The notes beneath the pieces were generated by a model. It was not told the DNA's origin. It saw only the letters and a program-made list of their open reading frames with translations, and searched no databases. This document shows, in pieces, positions 1-7,566 of a stretch of DNA of 64,000 bases. Position 1 is the stretch's first letter. Each line of letters starts with the position of its first letter. The translations under genes were made by a program, and so were the position numbers. The DNA is taken from contig CAMWLJ010000001.1 of assembly GCA_947175055.1 (NCBI GenBank), positions 45,322-109,321 of the forward strand, given 5' to 3'. Source of the DNA: an uncultured Lachnospiraceae bacterium. Its GTDB lineage: Bacteria; Bacillota; Clostridia; Lachnospirales; Lachnospiraceae.

Positions 1-707
1 TTGTGATGACCTTCTTTGCCTGCATGGCGATCAGGCTGAATCTTGGGGATATCAAGAATGAAGGCATTGTCTTTGCTGCCGTCATGATTCTGGTAACGTA
101 TGTGGGCAGCATGTTTGTGGTCATGATCGGAACGGCAATCTATCTTATCTATCGCTTCTATACTTCGACGTACGGCGATCAGGGCTATCTGCTGCATACG
201 CTGCCGGTGGATAAGCACCATATTGTGATCGCGAAAGTGGCGGTCAGTACGGCATGGATACTGCTCAGCAGCTTTCTGGTGTATCTGTCGATACTTTTCA
301 TCTTTGCTAGTGAGAAAGGTGTTATACCGGAACTGGTCGACAGCATGCGGGTGCTCGCGGAGGAGATGAGTGGCAGGCCTTCCCTTTTTGCCGGTGTTAT
401 GACGATTACGGCTTTTGTGGTATCGGTGCTGGCCAGAGTATTGAAGGTGACCGCATGTTTGTCTTTGGGACAGCTTTCGGCAAATCATAAGCTTCTGATG
501 TCATTTGCTTATTATTTCGGGATTTATTTCCTGCAGCAGATCTTGCGTTCCTTCTATTATTTGCTTCTGGGGATGATCAACAGAAGGTTTGATACCTATT
601 ATTATGGACAGACGTGGGAAGTGACACTGCTGGCCGGATTGGTCTATACGGTAGTTTTTTATGCTGTGACCTGGTATACCATGGATAAGCAGCTGAATCT
701 TGATTAG
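1..707 (+). CDS. ABC-2 type permease-like membrane protein (5' partial)
   Basis: The reading frame is open to the left edge of the window, so the true start probably lies outside. A GTG-ATG pair at base 3 is the first possible start inside. The roughly 234 visible residues contain about six hydrophobic segments. A conserved-looking cytoplasmic loop (YGDQGYLLHTLPV, about residues 57-69) follows the second segment and precedes a predicted extracytoplasmic loop. This arrangement is typical of the membrane subunit of Firmicutes ABC exporters whose ATPase gene lies just upstream, but no ATPase is visible, so substrate and partner are unknown. The gene ends at TAG 705-707 and is followed by a GGAATGCGC hairpin (726-749) without a T-run. 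The family call is inference from topology. Confidence 0.6.
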   Translation, partial: VMTFFACMAIRLNLGDIKNEGIVFAAVMILVTYVGSMFVVMIGTAIYLIYRFYTSTYGDQGYLLHTLPVDKHHIVIAKVAVSTAWILLSSFLVYLSILFIFASEKGVIPELVDSMRVLAEEMSGRPSLFAGVMTITAFVVSVLARVLKVTACLSLGQLSANHKLLMSFAYYFGIYFLQQILRSFYYLLLGMINRRFDTYYYGQTWEVTLLAGLVYTVVFYAVTWYTMDKQLNLD

Positions 708-783
708 GCTATTATTCACGGGTCAGGAATGCGCCAAGCTGCGCATTCCGTGACAACATGATTCGGCTGGTTTCCGGGATTTC

Positions 784-811
784 TTGACATATCGGTGAAA
801 CTTGGTATTAT
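784..811 (+). promoter_or_regulatory. Sigma-A promoter ahead of the cobW pair
   Basis: A perfect -35 box TTGACA (784-789) is separated by 16 bp from TATTAT (806-811), a close match to TATAAT. The predicted transcript would start near 817-819, about 200 nt before the first CobW gene, and would carry a long structured leader. Confidence 0.7.
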
Positions 812-813
812 AT

Positions 814-966
814 ATAGGAAACGGCGGATTACCTTGTCGTTTCCTATTGTTGTATCATAGGAAAGTGCATCCTATGATACAAAACCGGATGCGCAGCTAC
901 GCGCGCGGAACATAAGCTGCGCTTGCCATGGAAATTAAAAGGCGAGGGTGTGCGAAGCGCACTTTT
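814..966 (+). promoter_or_regulatory. Hairpin-rich leader of the cobW operon with competing stems
   Basis: Four inverted repeats follow the promoter. Stem 1 is ATAGGAAACG (814-823) with CGTTTCCTAT (838-847). Stem 2 is TTGTATCATAGGA (850-862) with TCCTATGATACAA (870-882). Stem 3 is GCGCAGCT (891-898) with AGCTGCGC (915-922). Stem 4 is GTGTGC (948-953) with GCGCAC (957-962), followed by TTTT, and resembles a weak terminator. The right arm of stem 1 (TTTCCTAT, 840-847) can also pair with ATAGGAAA (857-864) inside the left arm of stem 2, so stems 1/2 and this alternative exclude each other. This suggests, but does not prove, control by attenuation or an RNA switch. No known riboswitch class was recognised. 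Confidence 0.5.
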
Positions 967-1014
967 GTTCTGATACTGATGGCATATTTTTTAAGAAAGT
1001 AAGGTGTTATTTTT

Positions 1015-2139
1015 ATGACAAAGATTGATATTATTTCCGGATTTCTCGGAGCCGGTAAGACGACATTGATCAAGAAACTGCTAAAGGAGGTTTTGGCAGA
1101 TTCCAAGGTAGTTCTGATCGAGAATGAATTCGGGGAGATTGGAATTGACGGCGGCTTCCTGAAGGACGCCGGAATTGAGATCAAAGAGATGAATTCCGGA
1201 TGTATCTGTTGTTCTCTGGTAGGCGATTTCGGAGCTTCCTTACGGGAGGTACTGGATACGTACACACCGGAGCGTATTCTGATCGAGCCCTCGGGCGTAG
1301 GTAAATTGTCGGATGTTATGAAGGCAGTACAGGATGCTATGGCGGACAGAGAAGTGGAATTGAACAGTGCGGTGGCAGTAGTAGATGCATGTAAATGTAG
1401 AATGTACATCAAGAATTTTGGAGAATTTTTCGTCAATCAGATCGAACATGCAGGAACCGTTATATTGAGTAGGACAGACAAGCTGAGTGAGGACAAACTG
1501 ACTGCCTGCGTAGAGCTGATTCGGGAGCATAATGCGAAGGCGACGATCATCACGACATCTTGGGAGGCGCTGGAAGGAAAGGATATTCTGGAGACGATCG
1601 AGGGAGCCAGAGACCTGGAGGCAGAACTGATGCAGGAAGTGATGGCACAGGACGGCGGTCATGAACACGGGCCTGACTGTACTTGCGGCTGTCACGATCA
1701 CGAAGGGCACGAACACCCTCATGAGGAACATCACTACCACGATCACGAAGGGCACGAACATCATCATGAGGAGTGCTGTCATCACGATCATGAGGGGCAC
1801 GAACATCATCATGAGGAGTGCTGTCATCACGATCATGAGGGGCACCATCACCATCATCATGCAGATGAGATCTTTACTTCCTGGGGCCTGGAAACACCTG
1901 CTGTATACAGCCAGGAGGAGATCGCGCATATTTTGGAGCAGTTGGAGCAGCAGGAAGTCTATGGTATGGTCCTTCGAGCAAAGGGCATGGTAGCTTCCCG
2001 TGACGGTGGATGGATTTATTTTGATTATGTGCCGGGGGAGAGCAATATCAGAAGTGGGAAACCGGATGTGACGGGTAAGTTCTGCGTGATCGGTTCAAAG
2101 TTAAAGGAAGATAAGCTTACGGAACTTTTCCTCAGATAG
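1015..2139 (+). CDS. CobW/COG0523 family GTPase with His/Cys-rich metal-binding repeat
   Basis: This 374-residue protein is a G3E-family GTPase, a class of metal (often zinc) chaperones or insertases acting in the cytoplasm. The P-loop GFLGAGKT is at residues 9-16, the family's CxCC metal motif (CICC) at 63-66, and IEPSGVGK near 91-98 is the usual switch II region. The guanine-specificity motif appears as SRTDK rather than NKxD. Residues about 214-286 are a very His/Cys/Asp/Glu-rich insert built from 15-residue repeats (DHEGHEHHHEECCHH). The CobW C-terminal domain follows. The second CobW gene starts 33 bp downstream, so the two probably share the promoter at 784-811. The metal is inferred; zinc or nickel are both plausible. 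Confidence 0.9.
   Translation: MTKIDIISGFLGAGKTTLIKKLLKEVLADSKVVLIENEFGEIGIDGGFLKDAGIEIKEMNSGCICCSLVGDFGASLREVLDTYTPERILIEPSGVGKLSDVMKAVQDAMADREVELNSAVAVVDACKCRMYIKNFGEFFVNQIEHAGTVILSRTDKLSEDKLTACVELIREHNAKATIITTSWEALEGKDILETIEGARDLEAELMQEVMAQDGGHEHGPDCTCGCHDHEGHEHPHEEHHYHDHEGHEHHHEECCHHDHEGHEHHHEECCHHDHEGHHHHHHADEIFTSWGLETPAVYSQEEIAHILEQLEQQEVYGMVLRAKGMVASRDGGWIYFDYVPGESNIRSGKPDVTGKFCVIGSKLKEDKLTELFLR
1696..1863 (+). repeat. 45-bp tandem repeat encoding the His/Cys-rich segment
   Basis: Three full 45-bp units (1696-1740, 1741-1785, 1786-1830) and a partial fourth (1831-1863) lie in frame inside the CobW gene. Units 2 and 3 are nearly identical at DNA level, with two differences seen in the first ten bases, while unit 1 has diverged and lacks the Cys pair. 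The near identity suggests recent duplication, and copy number may vary between strains. Confidence 0.9.
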
Positions 2140-2172
2140 TATGATCATAATAAACGATATAACAGGAAGGGT

Positions 2173-3114
2173 GTGGATTTATTTATGAAATCGGTCTACA
2201 TGATCAATGGATTTCTCGAGAGCGGCAAAACGGAATTTATCACATATACACTTGCGCAGCCTTATTTTCAGGTGAGGGGAAAGACCTTGCTGATCTTGTG
2301 TGAAGAGGGTGAGAATGAATATGATGAGAAGCTGCTTAAGCTAAGCCGGACAGAATTGGAATTGATCGAGAGCGAAGAAGAATTTAACAGTGGCAGATTG
2401 ATCGAGTTGGAGAAGAAACACAAACCGGAGCGTATTATAGTCGAGTATAATGGGATGTGGAATTATAAGGAGATGAAATTGCCGTGGCATTGGAAGATCG
2501 AACAGCAGATCACGACGATCGATGCTTCTACATTTCCAATGTATTTTACGAATATGAAGTCATTATTGGCGGAGCAGCTTCGGAAATCGGAGATGATCAT
2601 TTTTAACCGATGTGACGGTGTACAGGATCTTAGCAGCTACAAGCGTAATGTCAAGGCGATCAATCCTAAGGCTGAGATCATATTTGAAGATTCTAACGGG
2701 GAGATCAATGAGATCATGGAAGACGATCTGCCATACGATCTGAAATCACCTGTCATTAAACTAAATAATGAAGGATATGGCATCTGGTACCTGGATTCTT
2801 TGGATCATCTGGAGCGTTATGAGGGAAAGACGATTCAGTTTGTGGCGATGGTATTAAAACCCAAGGAGTTTCCGAAGGGCTATTTTGTGCCGGGACGCAT
2901 GGCCATGACCTGTTGTGCGGAAGATATGGCATTTCTTGGATTTGCCTGTGAATATGACAAGGCGGATGTTCTGAAGGAAAGACAGTGGGTGAAGGTGACC
3001 GCAGAGGTTGCCAAAGAATATTTTGCAGATTATCAGGGGGAAGGTCCCGTGCTTCACGCAGTGGAGGTGGAACTGACGAAGGCACCCAAAGAGGAGATCA
3101 TCAGTTTTATGTGA
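2173..3114 (+). CDS. CobW-like GTPase fused to a YcgQ/DUF1980-like C-terminal domain
   Basis: This second G3E-type GTPase has the P-loop GFLESGKT (residues 13-20) and a degenerate base-recognition motif FNRCDG. It lacks the CxCC metal motif seen in its neighbour. The C-terminal part, including PGRMAMTCC near residue 240-250, resembles the C-terminal domain of the YcgQ/TIGR03943 proteins that pair with CobW-regulated permeases. The product may couple GTP hydrolysis to metal handling with the upstream paralogue, which is inference. The start is uncertain. GTG 2173 lies only 2 nt after the AGGAAGG site (2164-2170), and ATG 2185 lies 14 nt after it. It is the last gene before the terminator at 3247-3280. 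Confidence 0.75.
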   Translation: MDLFMKSVYMINGFLESGKTEFITYTLAQPYFQVRGKTLLILCEEGENEYDEKLLKLSRTELELIESEEEFNSGRLIELEKKHKPERIIVEYNGMWNYKEMKLPWHWKIEQQITTIDASTFPMYFTNMKSLLAEQLRKSEMIIFNRCDGVQDLSSYKRNVKAINPKAEIIFEDSNGEINEIMEDDLPYDLKSPVIKLNNEGYGIWYLDSLDHLERYEGKTIQFVAMVLKPKEFPKGYFVPGRMAMTCCAEDMAFLGFACEYDKADVLKERQWVKVTAEVAKEYFADYQGEGPVLHAVEVELTKAPKEEIISFM

Positions 3115-3246
3115 AGTAAAGTAACGACATACTATATTTCTGCTCTTGATTCTTGCTAAAGCTGTATAGGAAAGCGGCGGCAAGGCTGAATGCGAAATCT
3201 CCAAAGTCGTCAACTATGGTATCAGAGAAATTTGAAGGAAGGCCAG

Positions 3247-3280
3247 GGACACATAAGGACTGTGATTATGTGTCCTTTTT
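3247..3280 (+). terminator. Rho-independent terminator after the cobW pair
   Basis: GGACACATAA (3247-3256) pairs perfectly with TTATGTGTCC (3266-3275) and is followed directly by TTTTT (3276-3280). It closes the cobW operon about 130 bp after the last stop codon. Confidence 0.9.
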
Positions 3281-3306
3281 ATGTCACGATTGATAGTTGT
3301 TATTTC

Positions 3307-3351
3307 CGCGAGCAACGAGCCGAGTGGTTGCTTGCAGCGGGGCTTTGATTT
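3307..3351 (+). repeat. Dispersed intergenic repeat, short copy
   Basis: The stretch beginning CGCGAGCAACGAGCCGAGTG and ending in a CTTTGATTT motif recurs at 37545-37653, where it carries an extra internal segment of roughly 60-70 bp. The copy here looks like an internal deletion of the longer one. It lies between the terminator and the ylmH ribosome site. No coding potential was seen. Confidence 0.7.
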
Positions 3352-3399
3352 CACGGGGTTGGCAGCTTTATGAGCAGGAGTTAACGGGAAGGAGCAGAT

Positions 3400-4164
3400 A
3401 TGACGGATGAGCGGGAGTTGCTGCAGCTGAAGAAAAGGTTGACAGAGCTTGCAAGACGATCTTATGAACAGGGAATCTATACATTTACTCCTTTTCTGGG
3501 ACTGTCGCAGCAGCAGGCATTCTATGAAATACAACGGGAAGTGGCGTATGCGGGGGTTGGGATGGAAGGTGGCAGTCCCGTATGTGAACGCAAGATGATA
3601 CGATTCGGCAGCGTGGAGCATCTTGGCTATGAGGAAGAATATCCGATCCGGTGTGTCAGGATTGAGCCTGTTGCACCTAAATTTGCAGAGAAACTGGCCC
3701 ACCGAGATTTCCTGGGAGCGATCATGAATCTTGGAATTGAGCGGGATACGGTGGGAGATATCTTCGTCCAGGATAAGGCAGCGATGATATTTTGTCAGGA
3801 AAGCATCGCGCCATATCTGACAGAACAGTTGAGGCAAGTGAGGCGTACGCCGGTAAATTGTGTGGTGACAGAAGTCACGGAAGAATTGAAAACACCTGTT
3901 TTGGAAAAAATATCTATGTCGGTTTCTTCCGCAAGAATTGATGCCGTTATTTCCAAGATATATAATCTGTCCAGAAACCAGAGCATGGAATTGTTTAGGG
4001 TAGGTCGGGTTTATGTGAACGGAAGGCTGGTTGAGAATAACAGTTATGCGTTGAAGGAAAAAGACAGTGTTACGGTAAGAGGATTTGGCCGCTTCCTTTA
4101 TGCGGGCATACAGGGAGAGACGAAGAAGGGCAGGATACGTGTTGATGCAAAGCTGTATCGATAG
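3400..4164 (+). CDS. ylmH: YlmH/RqcP2-like S4-domain RNA-binding protein
   Basis: The 254-residue protein has the two-part layout of YlmH: an N-terminal ribosome-associated domain of about 170 residues and a C-terminal S4 RNA-binding domain starting near residue 177 (ARIDAVISKIYNLSR, then GRVYVNGRLVENNSY). In Bacillus subtilis YlmH was first linked to the divisome gene cluster and later shown to act as RqcP2 in ribosome quality control, where it helps C-terminal tailing of stalled nascent chains. RqcH, its functional partner, is encoded at 41877-43709. Here ylmH is not beside sepF/divIVA genes. The ribosome site AAGGAG lies just before ATG 3400. Confidence 0.85.
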   Translation: MTDERELLQLKKRLTELARRSYEQGIYTFTPFLGLSQQQAFYEIQREVAYAGVGMEGGSPVCERKMIRFGSVEHLGYEEEYPIRCVRIEPVAPKFAEKLAHRDFLGAIMNLGIERDTVGDIFVQDKAAMIFCQESIAPYLTEQLRQVRRTPVNCVVTEVTEELKTPVLEKISMSVSSARIDAVISKIYNLSRNQSMELFRVGRVYVNGRLVENNSYALKEKDSVTVRGFGRFLYAGIQGETKKGRIRVDAKLYR

Positions 4165-4326
4165 GCAGGTTGAAAAGATTGAAAATTAAAATTTTCAATC
4201 GCGAGATTTGTGTCTGCGCGTTGCTTGCCACAAACTCAATATGCGCAAAAACCCGCGCAGAAATGGGGGAAACATGAAGAAAAATCATGGGAAAAGGGTG
4301 GAAATATGCAAAGGAGATGATCTCAT
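4165..4326 (+). other. Intergenic hairpin region before the CmpB-like gene
   Basis: An 11-bp perfect inverted repeat, GATTGAAAATT (4177-4187) with AATTTTCAATC (4190-4200), follows the ylmH stop but has no T-run. After it comes GCGAGATTTGTG and a GCGCG-rich stretch that recalls the hairpin-plus-GCGAG layout of other intergenic repeats in this window. An AAGGAG ribosome site precedes ATG 4327. Confidence 0.5.
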
Positions 4327-5259
4327 ATGATTCAATATAAGGCTTTTCAATGGCTGTTTTTCTTTTATTTATACTGCTTTTTTGGCTGGTGCTTTGAATC
4401 TTCTTATGTGTCTTTGAAATCAGGCAGGATAGTAAACAGAGGATTTATGCGGGGGCCCTTTTTGCCATTATATGGGAGTGGGGCGATCATGATGTTGATC
4501 GTTTCGAGTCCTTTTCAGGATAACATTTTGCTTACCTATATCGCCGGCGTGATCGGGGCCACGGCGCTGGAATATATAACGGGTGTTACGATGGAGGCCT
4601 TGTTCAAAGTCAGATATTGGGACTATTCAAAGCAGCATTTCAACTTTCAGGGGCATATCTGTCTAAGTTCCTCTATTGCCTGGGGGTTTTTGACGATTCT
4701 AATGACCAGGGTCGTGCATAGGCCGGTGGAGCAGTTTGTACTGTCGATACCAGGGAGTTTGCTCTTTCCGCTAACAATGCTTCTTACGATATATATTGTG
4801 GTTGATTTTACGTTGTCCTTCAAGGCTGCTATGGAGATCCGGGATCTGCTTGATAAGATGCAGAAACTAAAAGAAGAAGTAGAACGTCTGCAACGTCGCT
4901 TGGATGTGATCATTGCTTTTAACAATGCAGAAAAACTGCAGCGCCGTCAGGAGAATGAACAAAGCCTGGCAGAGCTGAGCACCGGAGTAAAACAACGTTT
5001 TGTAAGTTTAAAGGAGAGTATTCAGAACATGCCTGCAGCGTATGGAGAGGGGATCAGAGAAGAGATTGCAGAACTTCGAGGAAGATTCAGTCACTATATT
5101 GATGCGCAGAAGAACTACAGAGAGATGCTGGGATTTTATAAACGGGATATGATCCGCAGCAATCCTACTATGGTCTCCAAGAAGTTTAAGAATGTTCTGG
5201 AAGAACTAAAGCATATCGTAAGTGGTGACCAACAGCATGAAGAGGAAGAACAGGAATAA
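4327..5259 (+). CDS. CmpB-like membrane protein (putative type IV ABC permease family) with coiled-coil tail
   Basis: The first 165 residues or so form about four to five membrane segments with the signature FFGWCFESSYVSLKSG and the NRGFMRGPFLPLYG loop, typical of the PF06541 'putative ABC-transporter type IV' family common in Clostridia. Residues about 170-225 and 240-290 are charged, heptad-like sequences that probably form a cytoplasmic coiled coil. The function of the family is unknown, and no ATPase gene is adjacent. The gene converges with the PHP gene, sharing the bidirectional hairpin at 5284-5318. Confidence 0.75.
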   Translation: MIQYKAFQWLFFFYLYCFFGWCFESSYVSLKSGRIVNRGFMRGPFLPLYGSGAIMMLIVSSPFQDNILLTYIAGVIGATALEYITGVTMEALFKVRYWDYSKQHFNFQGHICLSSSIAWGFLTILMTRVVHRPVEQFVLSIPGSLLFPLTMLLTIYIVVDFTLSFKAAMEIRDLLDKMQKLKEEVERLQRRLDVIIAFNNAEKLQRRQENEQSLAELSTGVKQRFVSLKESIQNMPAAYGEGIREEIAELRGRFSHYIDAQKNYREMLGFYKRDMIRSNPTMVSKKFKNVLEELKHIVSGDQQHEEEEQE

Positions 5260-5283
5260 ATAAGGAAGATCAGGAATAAAGAG

Positions 5284-5318
5284 GACGATCAGATCACTTA
5301 TACAGTGACATGATCGTC
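5284..5318. terminator. Bidirectional hairpin between convergent genes
   Basis: GACGATCA (5284-5291) pairs with TGATCGTC (5311-5318), and TCACT/AGTGA extends the stem inside. It overlaps the last codons of the PHP gene. T-rich or A-rich bases on either side are short, so termination is plausible in both directions but not certain. Confidence 0.55.
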
Positions 5319-6146
5319 TTTGTGACTGATCGAACTATAGCGTCTGTGTAATCGATGGCCTGAGCGGATCGATTCTATGATCTGATTCTCCATCAATTCA
5401 AGATTTCTTGCCTTACGGCGAAACAGAGCACACGCCTTGTTGTAGAACCAGAAAGAATAAACGAGGACGTCGTTGATCTTGCCCAGTTTATCCTTCGTCG
5501 TATGGTCGTAGTGCCGGCCGCCGATTATGGTGGTCTTGCCGGCTTTGATGTAATGGATCAATTCTGTCTCATTGGTGATGTATTCTTGCAGTATCGTGTA
5601 ACCAAAACCGACACAGGCGGCCTTGTGAGAATCGCTTCCGCCGATGCACGGTAGATGATATCGGCTGGCAAGCTGCATGGCGCGCATGTTAGAGTCTGCA
5701 TCTTCACAGGCATTATAACCTTCCACGAAATCGAAACGCCGGTAGATGATCTGTGCAAGTCTGCCATGTAAAGTATTGCGTATGCTTAAGAATTTCTCAC
5801 CGCAGGGATGAGCAGGCCCGATGATACCGCCATAGCGATGAACGATCTCGATCAGCAGGATGACGGGTAGTCCACGCAATTCTAAAATGGGCAGCTTGAC
5901 ACCGACAGGCATAATGATCAACATATGTCCGGCGTCGATCGTATCGTATTCTATACCCTTCAACACTATGAAATCTTCAGGCTTCTGGGGAAGCTTCTTA
6001 TAATACCGGTATGCCTTATAGGAATCGTGGTCTGTGATCAGCATGCCGTGGTAACCCTTCTGCTTCAGTATTTCTATATTTTCCAGTAATTCCAGTTTAC
6101 AATCCGGAGAACCTTCTTTTGTGTGACAGTGCATATCCAGTTTCAT
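5298..6146 (-). CDS. PHP-domain metal-dependent phosphoesterase
   Basis: The 282-residue protein starts with MKLDMHCHTKEGSPD, the first PHP metal-ligand motif (HxH). It continues with ITDHDS (near residue 38), EYDT, PAHPCGE and GGSDSHK, which match the second to fourth PHP motifs. The PHP fold hydrolyses phosphoesters with two or three metal ions; stand-alone members include histidinol phosphatase-like enzymes and nucleotide phosphatases. The substrate cannot be told from sequence. The C-terminal 60 residues are basic and less conserved. It is transcribed leftward, away from the MITE at 6286-6478 and the spoIIIA operon. Confidence 0.8.
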   Translation of the reverse strand: MKLDMHCHTKEGSPDCKLELLENIEILKQKGYHGMLITDHDSYKAYRYYKKLPQKPEDFIVLKGIEYDTIDAGHMLIIMPVGVKLPILELRGLPVILLIEIVHRYGGIIGPAHPCGEKFLSIRNTLHGRLAQIIYRRFDFVEGYNACEDADSNMRAMQLASRYHLPCIGGSDSHKAACVGFGYTILQEYITNETELIHYIKAGKTTIIGGRHYDHTTKDKLGKINDVLVYSFWFYNKACALFRRKARNLELMENQIIESIRSGHRLHRRYSSISHKDDHVTV

Positions 6147-6277
6147 ATAACTCCATCATGCCTTTCCAGCTTTATAAAGAATCTTTCATGATCGCGGATG
6201 TATCCTTACATTTAGGATTACATAGTATATTCTACCTCTGTTATTCAAAAAAATCCATATTTTTTTCTATCCTTTTT

Positions 6278-6486
6278 TACCGCATGTAACAGTTCAGCCC
6301 TCCTCATTCATAAAAGCGTCTGCTGCGCAGCCGACGCCGCTTTGCGGCTCAACTTTAAACGAACTTTGTTCGTTTTTTTATACTGAGGGCGCTCCGCTCA
6401 TAAAATAATCTGCTGCCAGTGTTTTGTGTGCAAGCACCCACACACAGTCCGCAGATTATTTCATGGCTGAACTGTTACTACCGCAT
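6278..6486. mobile_element. MITE-like element with 14-bp inverted ends and 8-bp target duplication (IS66-type ends)
   Basis: The element proper is 6286-6478 (193 bp). Its ends are perfect inverted repeats, GTAACAGTTCAGCC (6286-6299) and GGCTGAACTGTTAC (6465-6478). It is flanked by the direct repeat TACCGCAT at 6278-6285 and 6479-6486. Ends beginning GTAA together with an 8-bp duplication are known features of the IS66 family, so this is probably a non-autonomous IS66 relative. It has no ORF of note. Inside are an AAACGAAC/GTTCGTTT hairpin with a T-run (6357-6379) and an 11-bp stem AAATAATCTGC (6403-6413) with GCAGATTATTT (6451-6461). Confidence 0.85.
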
Positions 6487-6573
6487 TTGCTTTGCCGTGA
6501 TTTAAGCAGGAAGCCACATCGACCGGTAAGTTGACCGGTACTGTATGAAAAGGAACGGATTCGTGACCTTGCT

Positions 6574-6602
6574 GTCATAACTTGGACAAAGGTTCATATA
6601 TT
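6574..6602 (+). promoter_or_regulatory. Candidate sigma-E promoter of the spoIIIA operon
   Basis: GTCATAA (6574-6580) and CATATATT (6595-6602), 14 bp apart, resemble the sigma-E -35 and -10 elements, in keeping with sigma-E control of spoIIIA in Bacillus. The weak point is distance: transcription would begin at about 6608, at the very edge of the AAGGAGG ribosome site (6608-6614). Confidence 0.35.
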
Positions 6603-6621
6603 GAGGTAAGGAGGAATGCAA

Positions 6622-7566
6622 ATGAGACAGGAAGAAATACTGCGTATGTTTCCACAGGATATGCGAAGAAGGTGGGAACAGGTTGCAATGCAGGCGGATG
6701 GTCTGCAGGAGATCCGGCTGCGAGTGAATGTTCCTGCGGCTGTCTGGATCGATGATAGAGAATGGTTTGTAGATACAGAGGGCAGACTGGTGAACAGATG
6801 GCCGCAGGAAGGCATTTGCAGGCCGGAAGAATTGGACGCGATCTTAAAGCATCTCTGCCAGTATTCTGTATATGCATTTGCAGATGAGATCCGGCAGGGG
6901 TTTTTGACGATACAGGGGGGCCATCGAATAGGCTTATCGGGACAGGTCATCTTAGAAGAAGAAAATAAGATACGCAATCTAAAATACATACGCTATTTAA
7001 ATATCCGTATCGCGCATGAGATCAAGGGTGTGGCGGACCGGATCTTGCCATATCTGTATGATGAACAGGGACAGGCGTTCAATACATTATTGATCTCGCC
7101 GCCCGGCTGCGGTAAGACAACTATGCTGAGGGATATTATCAGACATCTGTCTAATGGGACAGTTTATGGAAAAGGGATGAATGTCAGTGTGGTGGATGAG
7201 CGGTCAGAGATCGCCGGAAGCTATCTGGGTATCGCCCAGAATGATGTGGGTATCAGAACGGATGTACTGGACGGGTGTCCGAAACAGGAGGGCATGATGC
7301 TATTGATCCGCGCCATGTCTCCGCAGGTTCTGGCCGTGGATGAGTTGGGCAATGAGGGTGATATACGAGCGCTGCAGGTGGCCAGTGGATGTGGCTGCAA
7401 GCTTCTGGCTACGATTCATGGCACTTCACTGGAAGAGGTGCGGAGTAAAAAATACATGTGTAATATTATCGCAGACAGGCTTTTTGAGAGATACCTCGTG
7501 CTTACCAGAAAAAACGGGCGCTGTGAGATAGAGGGTATTTATGACCAGGAAGGGATGCGATGTTGA
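6622..7566 (+). CDS. spoIIIAA: Stage III sporulation protein AA, secretion-type ATPase
   Basis: SpoIIIAA is the cytoplasmic ATPase of the SpoIIIA-SpoIIQ channel that links mother cell and forespore; it resembles type II/IV secretion ATPases. The Walker A motif SPPGCGKTT lies near residue 160, VVDERSEI near 190 and the Walker B-like VLAVDELG near 240. The preferred start is ATG 6622, because AAGGAGG at 6608-6614 is 7 nt upstream; an in-frame ATG at 6616 is only 1 nt from it. The protein is then 314 residues, the usual size. It overlaps spoIIIAB by 7 bp and opens an eight-gene operon running to 12126. Confidence 0.95.
   Translation: MRQEEILRMFPQDMRRRWEQVAMQADGLQEIRLRVNVPAAVWIDDREWFVDTEGRLVNRWPQEGICRPEELDAILKHLCQYSVYAFADEIRQGFLTIQGGHRIGLSGQVILEEENKIRNLKYIRYLNIRIAHEIKGVADRILPYLYDEQGQAFNTLLISPPGCGKTTMLRDIIRHLSNGTVYGKGMNVSVVDERSEIAGSYLGIAQNDVGIRTDVLDGCPKQEGMMLLIRAMSPQVLAVDELGNEGDIRALQVASGCGCKLLATIHGTSLEEVRSKKYMCNIIADRLFERYLVLTRKNGRCEIEGIYDQEGMRC

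Larger units (their letters stand above)
6147..6621. other. Divergent intergenic region holding a MITE
   Basis: This 475-bp gap separates the PHP gene (minus) from spoIIIAA (plus). It holds the element at 6286-6478, its 8-bp flanking duplications, a pair of direct repeats GACCGGTA (6521-6528 and 6533-6540) and a candidate sigma-E promoter (6574-6602). The AT-rich stretch 6190-6280 may hold the PHP gene promoter, but no clear -35/-10 pair was found. Confidence 0.6.

Noticed and set aside
1240-1929. Long open frame on the minus strand opposite the His-rich CobW region
   Set aside because: It is a product of the repeats and codon bias of the real gene, and it has no start signal.
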